The notes beneath the pieces are model-generated. The model ran no database searches, was not told where the DNA came from, and saw nothing but the letters and a program-made list of their open reading frames with translations. Below, one piece after another: positions 1 to 8,573 of a DNA stretch of 64,000 nt; positions within the stretch are counted from its first letter, which is position 1; each line of letters opens with the position of its first letter. A program made the translations under genes and the position numbers. Source of the DNA: Dietzia sp032248695 (lineage in GTDB: Bacteria > Actinomycetota > Actinomycetes > Mycobacteriales > Mycobacteriaceae); the NCBI RefSeq assembly GCF_032248695.1, contig NZ_JAVHXC010000006.1, positions 124,001-188,000 of the forward strand. The letters are read 5' to 3'.

Positions 1-288
1 GAGCTCGCCGCGGAGCTGGGCGCGGAGCTCGTCCGTCTCCGGTCCGGCGGCGGCAAGACCGCCACGGTCCTCGAGGGTGAGTGCGACGCGTACATCCACA
101 CCAGCGGCCACCACCAGTGGGACTCCGCCGCGACCGTCGGCGTGGTGCAGCAACGCGGCCTGCACGCCAGCGCCCTGGACGGCGGCGAGCTGGTCTACAA
201 CGTCGAGCAGATCGAGTACCCCGACCTGCTCGTCTGCACCCGCGAGGTCGCCGACCGCGTGCTCGGGGCGGTCGCCCGGTACCTCTAG
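1..288 (+). CDS. cysQ: 3'-phosphoadenosine 5'-phosphate phosphatase CysQ, C-terminal part
   Basis: This is the last 95 codons of an inositol-monophosphatase-superfamily protein; the start lies left of the window. The WDSAA motif (about residues 40-44 of the visible part) is the C-terminal metal-binding signature of the family, and the GGGKTATVLEGECDAYIH stretch before it and LLVCTREVAD after it resemble the mycobacterial CysQ C-terminus. CysQ removes the 3'-phosphate of PAP/PAPS in sulfur assimilation. That fits a sulfotransferase as the convergent neighbour, since PAP is the sulfotransferase by-product, although the 22-bp convergent spacing means they are not co-transcribed. Another inositol phosphatase is possible because the N-terminal half is missing. 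Confidence 0.65.
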   Translation, partial: ELAAELGAELVRLRSGGGKTATVLEGECDAYIHTSGHHQWDSAATVGVVQQRGLHASALDGGELVYNVEQIEYPDLLVCTREVADRVLGAVARYL

Positions 289-310
289 CGCGGGATCCCC
301 GCCCGGGGCC

Positions 311-1504
311 TCAGGCGTCGAGACCGCGGTAACCGGCGAACCGCTCGGCGATCAGCTCCTCGCTGAGCCCGTAGTCCGCGAGCGTGTAGCGGTGCGCGGG
401 CGCCCGGTCCCCGGACAGGCTGCGCTCGTTCTCCGCGATCACCGCCGCCCGGACGTCGTCCGACAGGTCCGTGCCCACCGCGGCGTACACGCGCTCGACC
501 ACGCCGGCGGGGTCGTCCACGAGTTCGTGGTGGTCCACGTCGACGAACGTCGCCCGCGACGCCGGGTCCGCCTCGTGACATGCGCGGGCGGCGTCGAACG
601 TCTCCACGCCCCGCGCCCACAGGTCCAGCTGTGAGGCGCCGATGTACTCCGGGGTGAACCGCGTGGACCAGTCGGCGGCCGTACGGTGCGCGAGCGAACA
701 CATCGACGCCATGGACTTGCGGGGGTCGCGGTGCGTCTGCACGACCACCGCGTCCGGATACACCTCGAGCAGCGCGTCGAGCGTGAACAGGTGGCTGGGG
801 TTCTTGAGCACCCAGCGACGGCCCGGGTCGTTCGCCCCGATGAGCTGGAGGTTCCGCTCGTGTCGCCGGTACGCGGGCACCCAGTCGACCTCGGTCAGCC
901 ACCGGGAGTAGCCGTCGAGTCGCGCGAGGCACTCGTACGAGACCGAGGTCAGCGACTGGCGCAGCAGCTGCCAGCACTCCTCGAGGTCGTCGGCGGAGAT
1001 GTAGTGCACGCCCCCGTAGTCGGGGTTCTCGGCCATGAAGCCGGAGTACAGGTCGCGCAGACCGACGTAGGCGGGGTCGTCCTCCCACGTCTCGCGCGGG
1101 GGCCGGGGCTGCGGGACCTCGGTCAGCCACAGCTCGAGCCCCTGGTTGGCGGGGTCCGCGCCCAGGAGCCGGTGCAGCGCCGTGGTGCCGGTCCGGGGCA
1201 ACCCGGTGACGACGACGGGCCGCTCGATCGCCGCCCGCGCCCCCGCCGGGTCCTTCGCGAGCGCCGCCGTCGACAGCAGCCTGGCGGTGAGGGCGCTCTT
1301 GAGGACCGAGCGCCAGTACTTGCTGCCCGCCGGGGTCAGTCCCGCGTCGGAGTGCAGGGAGTCCAGCAGGACGCCCAGCGCCTCGCGGTGCCGGTCCTCG
1401 CCGTCGTCGAAGTCCTCGAGCCCCACCGTGCGCGACGCGCTCGCGTGCAGGTCCTCGACCGTGCCCACGTGGACGCGGTCGGCGTCCTGCCCGGCGGTGC
1501 TCAC
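311..1504 (-). CDS. Sulfotransferase family protein
   Basis: A 397-residue protein of the bacterial sulfotransferase (Sulfotransfer_3) type. The PAPS 5'-phosphate loop VVTGLPRTGTTALHRLL is near residue 95 and a 3'-phosphate-type segment VVVQTHRDPRKSMASM is near residue 255. The start is taken as GTG at 1504, which overlaps the stop of the upstream DUF1214 gene as GTGA, so the two are translationally coupled at the end of the hsaACB transcript. From memory, the M. tuberculosis cholesterol region also carries a sulfotransferase-like and a DUF1214-like gene (Rv3529c, Rv3531c), so a role linked to steroid catabolism is plausible. The acceptor cannot be read from the sequence. Confidence 0.8.
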   Translation of the reverse strand: MSTAGQDADRVHVGTVEDLHASASRTVGLEDFDDGEDRHREALGVLLDSLHSDAGLTPAGSKYWRSVLKSALTARLLSTAALAKDPAGARAAIERPVVVTGLPRTGTTALHRLLGADPANQGLELWLTEVPQPRPPRETWEDDPAYVGLRDLYSGFMAENPDYGGVHYISADDLEECWQLLRQSLTSVSYECLARLDGYSRWLTEVDWVPAYRRHERNLQLIGANDPGRRWVLKNPSHLFTLDALLEVYPDAVVVQTHRDPRKSMASMCSLAHRTAADWSTRFTPEYIGASQLDLWARGVETFDAARACHEADPASRATFVDVDHHELVDDPAGVVERVYAAVGTDLSDDVRAAVIAENERSLSGDRAPAHRYTLADYGLSEELIAERFAGYRGLDA

Positions 1505-2688
1505 GACAGGCCCCGCCGCGCGAACGCCAGCTGGCGCGCCGCGATCCGCTCGCGCCACTGCTCCGCCGTCACCCGCAGCTCGTCGTGACACGGCACCTCC
1601 TCGGGCAGCCGGTCGAACGGGACGACCTTCACCGTCGGCCCCAGCTCCGGGCCGATCGCCCCGTCGGTGCGCTGCCAGCGGAACTGCATGATGCCCTCGC
1701 GGTGGCCCAGCGTCTCGACCCAGTTGGTCAGGCCCGGATCCCGCTCCGACACCACGAGGTGGATGAGCCCGTCCGAGGTCACCTGCGCCTGGTCGGCCGT
1801 GAGGCTGGTCTGGTGGTGCACGTACTCCAGCGACGCGTACCACATGCTGCCCAGCTGGAAGCCCTGGTACGGCACGCCGGCCACCGGCACCGAGATGACG
1901 ATCGCCTCGTCCGGACCCAGCTCGAAGATCCCCGCCGACGAGTACTGCGTCGTCAACCCACCGGGTGTCCGCCGCGGCTCGTTCAGGGTGTTGCGCGGCT
2001 GGTCGCCGAAGAACCAGCCGGGGAACGCCAGCCACGTCCGCAGGCGCCCGACGAGCGCCTCGGCGAGCTTGGCGTAGAACTTCTCCTGCCCCGCGAGCGA
2101 CACGGGCTCCGGCGCGGTGCCCACCGTGTCGAGCCTGCGGAGGATCGCCGACCCGGCGACCTCCGTGTCCCAGTCCGAGAACACCTCGCGGACGGCGATC
2201 ATCGACGAGCCGGGGTGCAGCACCACGTAGCCGGGGTCGCCCTCGTCGTCGTCGGACCTCGCCGGCCCCAACCGGAAGCGGTACCGGCCCTCGTCGTCGA
2301 TCTCCAGGGCCCGGTCGTCGAACGCCGCATGCGACGCGGCGCGCTCGTCGGCCGAGTAGTTCCCCGACATGACCTGGAACGACAGGTCGGCGGTCGTGCC
2401 GCGCCGCCCCTCGATCTCGTACTCCGCGCCGTCGGCGAGGTTGGCGTAGAAGTACAGGGTGTCCGGGTTGTCCAGGCCCATCTTGGTGTACGGGCCCGTC
2501 GCCTGGAACAGCTGCGGGTGCGTGCGGCCGCGGTGCTGGCCCGTCTCGATCGCGCCGCGGACCGTGCCGAGCAGGTACTCGAGCCCCTCCGCGACATCGG
2601 CCTCCGTGCGCACGTGCGGCGCCGTCCGGATGAGCTCCTCCGCCTCCGCCAGCGCCTTCGCCAGCGGGCCCGTCGCGTTCCCCGTCAT
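1501..2688 (-). CDS. DUF1214 domain-containing protein
   Basis: A 395-residue soluble protein with no signal peptide. The C-terminal third (VAGVPYQGFQLGSMWYASLEY through LTNWVETLGHREGIMQFRWQ) has the character of the DUF1214/DUF1254 C-terminal domain. The ATG at 2688 follows hsaB by 10 bp, and the stop overlaps the sulfotransferase start, so it is co-transcribed with hsaACB. No catalytic residues can be assigned. Family members occur in actinobacterial steroid regions, but the biochemical role is unknown to me, and steroid relevance here rests on operon membership. Confidence 0.75.
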   Translation of the reverse strand: MTGNATGPLAKALAEAEELIRTAPHVRTEADVAEGLEYLLGTVRGAIETGQHRGRTHPQLFQATGPYTKMGLDNPDTLYFYANLADGAEYEIEGRRGTTADLSFQVMSGNYSADERAASHAAFDDRALEIDDEGRYRFRLGPARSDDDEGDPGYVVLHPGSSMIAVREVFSDWDTEVAGSAILRRLDTVGTAPEPVSLAGQEKFYAKLAEALVGRLRTWLAFPGWFFGDQPRNTLNEPRRTPGGLTTQYSSAGIFELGPDEAIVISVPVAGVPYQGFQLGSMWYASLEYVHHQTSLTADQAQVTSDGLIHLVVSERDPGLTNWVETLGHREGIMQFRWQRTDGAIGPELGPTVKVVPFDRLPEEVPCHDELRVTAEQWRERIAARQLAFARRGLS

Positions 2689-2698
2689 CGCGTCCGCC

Positions 2699-3283
2699 TC
2701 ACAGCCAGGTGTACGAATCGGCGGAGGTGATGAAGTTCTCCAGCTCCAACTGCTCGGGCGTCGGATCCACCACGTCCTCCTCGATGCTGAGGTAGGCACC
2801 GCGGTAGAACAGCAGCGGGCGGATGTCCCGCTTCGTCGGGCCGATGTTGTCCACCCGCCCCAGCACGATCCAGTGGTCGCCGCCGTCGAGGACCTGGTCG
2901 ATCTCGCAATCCAGCCACGCCATGACCCCGTCGATCACCGGCGAGCCCATCGGGCTCGGCGACCAGGCGATCTCGGCGAACTTGTCGTCCCCGCGCCGAC
3001 CGAACGTCGACGAGACGTCCTCCTGGTCCTCGGAGAGGATGTTGACGACGAACTTGCCCGCCTTCTCGATCCCCTTCCACGACCCGGAGGTCTTCATGGG
3101 GCAGAACAGGATGAGTGGCGGCTCCAGGGACAACGCCGAGAACGACTGGCAGGCGAAGCCCACCGGCTTGTCGTCCTCGACCGCGGTGATGACGGTGATG
3201 CCCGTGCAGAACTGGCCCAGCGCGTCGCGAAGCTCACGGCTGCTGAAGGACTGCCCCTCCGGGCGTTCGTCGGTGCTGCTCAT
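2699..3283 (-). CDS. hsaB: HsaB, flavin reductase of the 3-HSA hydroxylase
   Basis: A 194-residue flavin reductase-like (split-barrel FMN-binding) protein. The segments FCTGITVITAVEDDKPVGFA and SFSALSLEPPLILFCPM are the flavin-binding signatures of the HpaC/HsaB family. It should supply reduced FMN/FAD to HsaA for ortho-hydroxylation of 3-HSA, the aromatic product of ring A/B opening. Its length matches known HsaB proteins. It is third in hsaA-hsaC-hsaB, separated from hsaC by 94 bp containing a hairpin. The start is ATG at 3283 with an AAGGA-type ribosome site. Confidence 0.92.
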   Translation of the reverse strand: MSSTDERPEGQSFSSRELRDALGQFCTGITVITAVEDDKPVGFACQSFSALSLEPPLILFCPMKTSGSWKGIEKAGKFVVNILSEDQEDVSSTFGRRGDDKFAEIAWSPSPMGSPVIDGVMAWLDCEIDQVLDGGDHWIVLGRVDNIGPTKRDIRPLLFYRGAYLSIEEDVVDPTPEQLELENFITSADSYTWL

Positions 3284-3341
3284 GGGGGTCGGTCCTTCCT
3301 GGACTACAGATCTGTGGGGGTGGGTCGCCGAGGCGACGGCC

Positions 3342-3366
3342 GGGCCCCGCGGGGGGTACGGGGCCC
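3342..3366 (-). other. Intercistronic hairpin between hsaC and hsaB
   Basis: Eight base pairs (GGGCCCCG at 3342-3349 with CGGGGCCC at 3359-3366) and a 9-nt loop lie in the 94-bp gap of an otherwise tight operon. With no T-tract it could be a processing or stabilising element, or a weak attenuator that changes the hsaC:hsaB ratio. Confidence 0.4.
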
Positions 3367-3377
3367 AGCCTAGGGGG

Positions 3378-4280
3378 CTACTTGAGTCCGACGGAGAAGT
3401 CGTGGCCCCAGAGGCTCACGGCCGTGGACTCGCGGGCGACCCACTTCTCGTCGTCCTCCACCTGCTGACCCTCGCAGCCGTACTCGCAGTCGAAGCCGCC
3501 GGGCGTCTTCATGTAGAAGCTCAGCATCTTGTCGTTGACGTGACGCCCCAGCGACGCCGACAGGCGGACCTTCTTGCGCATGGCCCGGTCGAGCGCGAGT
3601 CCCACGTCGTCCGCCGTGCCGACCTCCACCATGAGGTGGATGATGCCGGTCGGGTTGGGGAACGGCGTGAACGCCAGGGAGTGGTGCCGCGGGTTGCAGC
3701 CGAGGAACCGCAGCCAGGCGGGCTCACCGTCGGCCGGGCGGCCCACGATCTCCGGCGGCAGGCTCATCGAGTCGCGCAGCGAGAAGCCCAGCACGTCGCG
3801 GTAGAACTCGAGCGCCGCGGCCTCGTCCGGCGTCGACAGCACGATGTGGCCCGCGCCCTGGTCGCCGGTGACGAACTCGTGCCCGTACGGCGTCGGGATG
3901 CGGCGGTGCTGCAGCGCGATGGTGTGGTAGATCTCCAGCGTGAACCCGGCCGGGTCCTTGCAGGTGATGAGCCCGCGCACCTTGCGGTCCCGCTTGACCT
4001 CCGCCGGCGCGTCCTCCCACGGCACACCGGCCGCGTCGAGCCGCCGCTTGACGTCCTCGAACTCACCCTCGTTGGCGCATTCCCAGCCCACCGCGGAGAG
4101 CTTGTCCTCCTCGCCGGGAACGATGATCCACCGGTGGGGGTGGTCGTCCATGCGGAAGTAGATCGCGTCGGGGTCCTCCCCCGAGCCCACGACGAAGCCC
4201 AGCACCTTGGTGCCGTACTCGCGCCAGGCGTCCATGTCCGTCGCGAAGACGCGGACGTACCCGAAATTGCTGATGGTCAT
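3378..4280 (-). CDS. hsaC: HsaC, extradiol iron-dependent 3,4-DHSA dioxygenase
   Basis: A 300-residue, two-domain type I extradiol dioxygenase that meta-cleaves the catechol 3,4-DHSA (4,5-cleavage). The iron ligands are all present: His145 (GAGHIVLS), His215 (GIIHLMVEV) and Glu266 (FDCEYG). The second-shell residues His200 (NPRHHSLAF) and Tyr256 (MLSFYMKTP) are also there, and the numbering is the same as in M. tuberculosis HsaC as I recall it. It follows hsaA by 34 bp. In M. tuberculosis hsaD, the hydrolase acting on the HsaC product, lies between hsaA and hsaC; it is missing here. Confidence 0.96.
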   Translation of the reverse strand: MTISNFGYVRVFATDMDAWREYGTKVLGFVVGSGEDPDAIYFRMDDHPHRWIIVPGEEDKLSAVGWECANEGEFEDVKRRLDAAGVPWEDAPAEVKRDRKVRGLITCKDPAGFTLEIYHTIALQHRRIPTPYGHEFVTGDQGAGHIVLSTPDEAAALEFYRDVLGFSLRDSMSLPPEIVGRPADGEPAWLRFLGCNPRHHSLAFTPFPNPTGIIHLMVEVGTADDVGLALDRAMRKKVRLSASLGRHVNDKMLSFYMKTPGGFDCEYGCEGQQVEDDEKWVARESTAVSLWGHDFSVGLK

Positions 4281-4314
4281 CTGTTACCCGTCCCTTCGAT
4301 CCGCCGACGACGGA

Positions 4315-5490
4315 TCAGACCATCGAGTCCGTGACCTTCTCGCCGAACTCGTTCTGTCCATACATGATGTACGCCTTGGTCGCCTCGTTCGCGGCGTGGA
4401 CCCTACCCGCGTTGGCGTCACGCCAGAACCGCTGGATCGGCGAGCTCACCTCGAGCGCGCGGGCGCCGGAGTTCTGGAACAGCAGACCGATGGCGTCGAT
4501 CGCGCGCTGCGTGGCGCGGACCTGGTCGCGACGGGCCCGCGTGCGGATGTCCATGCCCGGGAAGTCCCCGGCCTTGATGAGGTCCTGCTCCTCGCGCACG
4601 TTGCGCATGAGCTGCAGCCACGCGGCGTCGATGTCGCCGGCGGCCTCGGCCAGACGGACCTTGGCGAAGGGATCGTCCTTGACCTTGGTCCCGAACGCGG
4701 CGCGGACCCGGTCCTGCTGGTGCGACCGGTGCACGTCGTAGCAACCGAACGCCATGCCGACGATCGGCGTGGAGATGGTGGTGGGGTGGATGGTGCCCCA
4801 CGGCATCTTGTAGATCGGGTTGGTGTTGACCTCGAGGCCCGGCGCCTTGGTGGCGGCCATGAGGCCGAAGGACAGGACGCGGTGCTCGGGGATGACGGCG
4901 TCCTTGACGACGATGTCGTTGGAGCCGGTGCCCTTGAGGCCCACGACGTGCCACACGTCGACGATCTCGTACTGCGACTTCTCCACGAGGAAGGTGCAGA
5001 AGTCCACCATCTTGTCGTTCTCGTCGAGGACCGGGCCGCCCACGAAGACCCAGTCGGCGTGGTCGCTACCCGAGGACCACGACCACTTGCCGTTGAGCAC
5101 CAGACCGTCGGCGGTCTTCTTCGCCGCGCCCATCGGGGCGTACGAGGAGGAGATCCGCACGGTCGGGTCCTCACCCCAGACGTCCTCCTGTGCCTGCTGC
5201 GGGAACAGCGCCAGGTGCCAGTTGTGGATGCCGAGGATGCTCGCGCACCAGCCGGTGGACGGGCACGCGGTCGCGATGGTCATGGCGGCGGTGTAGAAGG
5301 TCTCCATGTCCGCCTCGTACCCGCCCCACTGGGCCGGCTGGCAGAGCTTGAAGAAGCCGGCCTCGTCGAGCTCCGCGATGTTCTGCGGGTGGACCTTGCG
5401 CAGGTCCTCGGTCTCCTGGGCGCGCTCGGCGAATCCGGGCAGCAGGGCCTTGATGCGGTCGATGACCTCGTGGGAGGCGTACTCGCTCAT
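4315..5490 (-). CDS. hsaA: HsaA, flavin-dependent 3-HSA monooxygenase (oxygenase component)
   Basis: A 391-residue group D flavin monooxygenase with an acyl-CoA-dehydrogenase-like fold; known HsaA proteins are about 390 residues. Typical segments are GFFKLCQPAQWGGYEAD, ACPSTGWCASILGIHNW and WSWSSGSDHADWVFVGG. It hydroxylates 3-HSA to 3,4-DHSA using reduced flavin from HsaB. It is the first gene of the left-going operon hsaA-hsaC-hsaB-DUF1214-sulfotransferase, and a perfect KstR site lies 43 bp upstream of its ATG. Divergent from kshA. Confidence 0.95.
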   Translation of the reverse strand: MSEYASHEVIDRIKALLPGFAERAQETEDLRKVHPQNIAELDEAGFFKLCQPAQWGGYEADMETFYTAAMTIATACPSTGWCASILGIHNWHLALFPQQAQEDVWGEDPTVRISSSYAPMGAAKKTADGLVLNGKWSWSSGSDHADWVFVGGPVLDENDKMVDFCTFLVEKSQYEIVDVWHVVGLKGTGSNDIVVKDAVIPEHRVLSFGLMAATKAPGLEVNTNPIYKMPWGTIHPTTISTPIVGMAFGCYDVHRSHQQDRVRAAFGTKVKDDPFAKVRLAEAAGDIDAAWLQLMRNVREEQDLIKAGDFPGMDIRTRARRDQVRATQRAIDAIGLLFQNSGARALEVSSPIQRFWRDANAGRVHAANEATKAYIMYGQNEFGEKVTDSMV

Positions 5491-5532
5491 GTGTACCTCT
5501 CTGGCAGTGCGTGGGGGTGATGCGGTCTAGAC

Positions 5533-5546
5533 TAGAACACGTTACA
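5533..5546. promoter_or_regulatory. KstR operator upstream of hsaA
   Basis: TAGAACACGTTACA matches the published KstR consensus TNNAACNNGTTNNA at every fixed position. It lies in the hsaA/kshA divergent region, nearer hsaA, and predicts cholesterol-metabolite-inducible expression of the hsaACB transcript. Confidence 0.85.
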
Positions 5547-5636
5547 GTTTTGCACCAGGCGACCGCCCTCGGACCGGAGACCCTGGCACCCCGTGCCAGC
5601 ACTAACGCTCCCTGGTTGTGGCCCGCCACCTCATTC

Positions 5637-5650
5637 TATAACCTGTTCTC
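5637..5650. promoter_or_regulatory. KstR operator upstream of kshA
   Basis: TATAACCTGTTCTC matches the KstR consensus except for the last base (C instead of A). It overlaps a TATAAC hexamer that could serve as the kshA -10 element, so repressor binding would occlude the promoter. It ends 29 bp before the kshA start. Confidence 0.75.
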
Positions 5651-5679
5651 ATACGGCTCACGCCCCTCAGGAGGAAGAC

Positions 5680-6903
5680 ATGACCGCACCCGGCTCGGCC
5701 CCCGGAGCCGTCCGCGAGATCGACACCGGCGAGGTCCGGGATCGATACGCGCGCGGATGGCACTGCATCGGCACCGTCAAGGAGTTCACCGACGGCAAGC
5801 CCCACTCCATCCAGGCCTTCGGCACCAAGCTCGTGGTGTGGGCGAACGACGAGGGTGAGATCAACGTCCTCGACGCCTACTGCCGCCACCTGGGCGGCGA
5901 CCTGTCCGACGGCTCCATCAAGGACGGCAACATCGCCTGCCCGTTCCACGACTGGCGCTGGGGCGGCGACGGCAAGTGCAAGGGCATCCCGTACGCCAAG
6001 CGCGTGCCCCTCCGCGCCAAGACCCGCTCGTGGATCACCAACGTCCAGTCCGGCCAGGTCTTCGTGTGGCACGACCACGAGGGCAACCCGCCGCAGCCCG
6101 AGGACGCCATCCCCGCGATCCCCGAGTACGAGACCGGCGAGTGGACCGACTGGCAGTGGAACCGCCTCGTGATCGAGGGCTCCAACTGCATGGAGATCGT
6201 CGACAACGTGGTCGACATGGCGCACTTCTACTACATCCACTACGCCTTCCCGACGTACTTCAAGAACGTCTTCGAGGGCCAGAAGGCCACGCAGTACCTC
6301 AACACCAAGGGCCGCCCGGACCACGACCCCTCCGGCGGCAAGTACGGCGACACCCTGCTCGAGTCGGAGGCCTCCTACTTCGGCCCGTCGTACATGATCA
6401 ACCCGCTCAAGCAGATGTACGGCGGCTTCGAGACCGAGGCCATCCTCATCAACTGCCACTACCCGATCGACCAGAACTCGTTCGTGCTGATGTACGGCCT
6501 GTCGGTGAAGAAGCCCCAGGGCTTCGACGACGCCACCTCCGAGAAGATGGCCGCCAAGATCGCGACCTTCTTCGGGGAGGGCTTCCTGCAGGACGTCCGG
6601 ATCTGGCAGCGCAAGTCGCAGATCGCCAACCCGCTCCTGTGCGAGGAGGACGGCCCCGTCTACCAGCTGCGCCGCTGGTACGAGCAGTTCTACGTGGACC
6701 GCGACAAGGTCACGCCGGAGATGACGGACCGCTTCGAGTTCGAGGTCGACACCACCGCCGCCAACCAGTACTGGGAGAAGGAGGTCGCCGAGAACATGGC
6801 CAAGCAGGAGGCCGGCGAGGCCGAGATCTCCGACGAGCAGACCCAGTACACGGGCATGGCCGAGGTCGCCGGCGAGGCCAAGGCGTCGCGGTCCGGCAAG
6901 TGA
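5680..6903 (+). CDS. kshA: KshA, Rieske oxygenase of 3-ketosteroid 9-alpha-hydroxylase
   Basis: A 407-residue Rieske non-heme iron oxygenase. Rieske cluster ligands are Cys68 and His70 (CRHLGGD) and Cys87 and His90 (CPFHDWRW). The mononuclear iron site is in the NCMEIVDNVVDMAHFYYIH region, with Asp and two His residues. With KshB it 9-alpha-hydroxylates AD/ADD; combined with KstD-made 1,2-desaturation this opens ring B. The ATG at 5680 was chosen because AGGAGGA sits just upstream and because known KshA proteins start close before this Rieske domain. The next gene overlaps its stop (TGATG). Confidence 0.96.
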   Translation: MTAPGSAPGAVREIDTGEVRDRYARGWHCIGTVKEFTDGKPHSIQAFGTKLVVWANDEGEINVLDAYCRHLGGDLSDGSIKDGNIACPFHDWRWGGDGKCKGIPYAKRVPLRAKTRSWITNVQSGQVFVWHDHEGNPPQPEDAIPAIPEYETGEWTDWQWNRLVIEGSNCMEIVDNVVDMAHFYYIHYAFPTYFKNVFEGQKATQYLNTKGRPDHDPSGGKYGDTLLESEASYFGPSYMINPLKQMYGGFETEAILINCHYPIDQNSFVLMYGLSVKKPQGFDDATSEKMAAKIATFFGEGFLQDVRIWQRKSQIANPLLCEEDGPVYQLRRWYEQFYVDRDKVTPEMTDRFEFEVDTTAANQYWEKEVAENMAKQEAGEAEISDEQTQYTGMAEVAGEAKASRSGK

Positions 6904-7298
6904 TGTTCAAGCAGTTCGATTCGCGGCGCGCTCCCACGTGGGACGAGACCGACCCGGAGCGTGCCGCGAAGCTCCACTCGTACACCGACCTCGACCGCGA
7001 GACGTACACCCGGGCGGGCTTCCAGCCCGTGGAGTGCCGCGCCTGCGGCACCTGCGTGAAGGTGCGGAAGAACAGCGAGAAGCACACGTCGATCCAGTGG
7101 GCCGACGGGAGTGATCGCGCGTGCCCCGTCCTGACCGACTGGCGGGCGGGCGGCGAGCGACCCGAGGGCGAGGACACGTGTCCCCGGATGCTCGCGAGCA
7201 TCCGCTACGCCTACGCCGAGGGCCTGATCACCCTCGCCGAGACCGTCGACCCGGCTGACGACGAACACATGGTGAACCCGCTGTACGTACCCGAGTAA
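6903..7298 (+). CDS. Small conserved protein with CxxCGTC motif, coupled to kshA
   Basis: A 131-residue soluble protein whose ATG overlaps the kshA stop (TGATG), so it is translationally coupled to the oxygenase. The CRACGTCVKV motif (about residues 40-49) and two later cysteines (ACPVL, DTCPRML) suggest a structural zinc or Fe-S site. No family function is known to me. A small gene follows kshA in M. tuberculosis too (Rv3527), and from memory this is a likely counterpart. A chaperone or accessory role for the Rieske enzyme is a guess from position only. Confidence 0.75.
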   Translation: MFKQFDSRRAPTWDETDPERAAKLHSYTDLDRETYTRAGFQPVECRACGTCVKVRKNSEKHTSIQWADGSDRACPVLTDWRAGGERPEGEDTCPRMLASIRYAYAEGLITLAETVDPADDEHMVNPLYVPE

Positions 7299-7401
7299 CC
7301 ACCCGACGGCCGGCGACTTCCACTGAGCGAGAAAAACTCGGGGGGAGTCGCCGCCGTCTGGGATAGTGCCCCGCGACCCCCGTCCCCGCGTATCAAAGCG
7401 A

Positions 7402-7407
7402 TAGGCT
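7402..7407 (+). promoter_or_regulatory. Candidate leaderless -10 element for kshB
   Basis: TAGGCT lies 8 nt before the kshB ATG, with no Shine-Dalgarno sequence between. It suggests kshB has its own promoter within the 117-bp gap after the preceding gene. Confidence 0.4.
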
Positions 7408-7415
7408 CCGCACAC

Positions 7416-8477
7416 ATGACCGACACCCCACAGCTCGGCTCCTTCGTCCGCGAACTCACGATCGCCGACGTGATCGAGGAGACCGCCGACGCCAAGTCGA
7501 TCGTCTTCGACATCCCCGCCGGCTGCGAGGACGACTTCAGGTACACACCGGGGCAGTTCCTCACCCTGCGCATCCCCAGCGACCAGACCGGCTCGGTCGC
7601 CCGCTGCTACTCGCTGTCGAGCTCCCCCACCGAGGACTCCCAGCTCAAGGTGACCGTCAAGCGCACGATCGACGGCTACGGCTCCAACTGGCTGTGCGAC
7701 AACGCCGAGGCCGGCCTGGCCATGCACGTCCTCGCGCCGTCGGGCATCTTTACGCCGAAGAACCTCGACCAGGACTTCATCCTCCTGGCCGCCGGGTCGG
7801 GCGTCACCCCGGTGATGTCGATCCTCAAGTCCGCGCTCGCGCAGGGCACCGGCCACATCGTCATGGTGTACGCCAACCGTGACGAGAAGTCGGTCATCTT
7901 CAAGGACGAGCTGCAGGAGCTGCAGCGCGCCAACCCCGACCGCCTCACCGTGGTCCACTGGCTCGAGTCCGTCTCCGGCATCCCGACCGCCGAGATGATC
8001 GGCAACCTCCTCCAGCCCGTCGCCGCCAAGCGCCACTCCTACATCTGTGGCCCCGCGCCGTTCATGGAGACCGTCAAGAACGGCCTGCGACGCTCCGGCG
8101 CCGACATGCACCTCATCCACACGGAGGTGTTCTCCTCCATCGAGGGCGATCCGTTCGCGGAGATCGTCATCGACGACACCCCGTCCGAGGACGGGGCCGG
8201 CCCCGCCACCGCGATCGTCGAGCTGGACGACGAGGTCCATGAGGTGTCCTGGCCCCGCCAGACCCCGCTGCTCGACGTCCTGCTCTCCAAGGGCATCAAG
8301 GCCCCGTTCTCCTGCCGCAAGGGCGAATGCTCCGCGTGTGCCTGCATCGTCAAGACCGGCGAGGTCGAGATGATCCACAACGGCATCCTCGACCCGGAGG
8401 AGGTCGAGGAGGGATACGTCCTGAGCTGCCAACTCCTGCCGAAGACCGACCGCGTCGAGGTGTCGTACTCCGAGTAG
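7416..8477 (+). CDS. kshB: KshB, ferredoxin reductase of 3-ketosteroid 9-alpha-hydroxylase
   Basis: A 353-residue three-domain reductase: an FAD domain (RCYSLSSSP near residue 65), an NAD domain (LLAAGSGVTPVMSILKSAL near 125 and YICGPAPFM near 210) and a C-terminal plant-type [2Fe-2S] domain with CRKGECSACAC followed by a fourth Cys (LSCQL). This layout is that of PaaE/KshB-type reductases. It passes electrons from NADH to KshA. It lies downstream of kshA; in M. tuberculosis kshB is instead divergent from hsaA. It is followed by a strong terminator. Confidence 0.93.
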   Translation: MTDTPQLGSFVRELTIADVIEETADAKSIVFDIPAGCEDDFRYTPGQFLTLRIPSDQTGSVARCYSLSSSPTEDSQLKVTVKRTIDGYGSNWLCDNAEAGLAMHVLAPSGIFTPKNLDQDFILLAAGSGVTPVMSILKSALAQGTGHIVMVYANRDEKSVIFKDELQELQRANPDRLTVVHWLESVSGIPTAEMIGNLLQPVAAKRHSYICGPAPFMETVKNGLRRSGADMHLIHTEVFSSIEGDPFAEIVIDDTPSEDGAGPATAIVELDDEVHEVSWPRQTPLLDVLLSKGIKAPFSCRKGECSACACIVKTGEVEMIHNGILDPEEVEEGYVLSCQLLPKTDRVEVSYSE

Positions 8478-8494
8478 TCCCCCTCGCGCCACCA

Positions 8495-8529
8495 GGGCCA
8501 CCCGCTCCACTCCCCGGAGCGGGTGGCCC
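8495..8529 (+). terminator. Intrinsic terminator after kshB
   Basis: A perfect 14-bp stem (GGGCCACCCGCTCC at 8495-8508 with GGAGCGGGTGGCCC at 8516-8529), a 7-nt loop and a short TTGTCGTCG tail. It separates the steroid block from the cyclohexanecarboxylate-type operon. Confidence 0.85.
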
Positions 8530-8573
8530 TTGTCGTCGTCGCCCTTCCCTCCCCACCGAATCCCCTGTGACGG

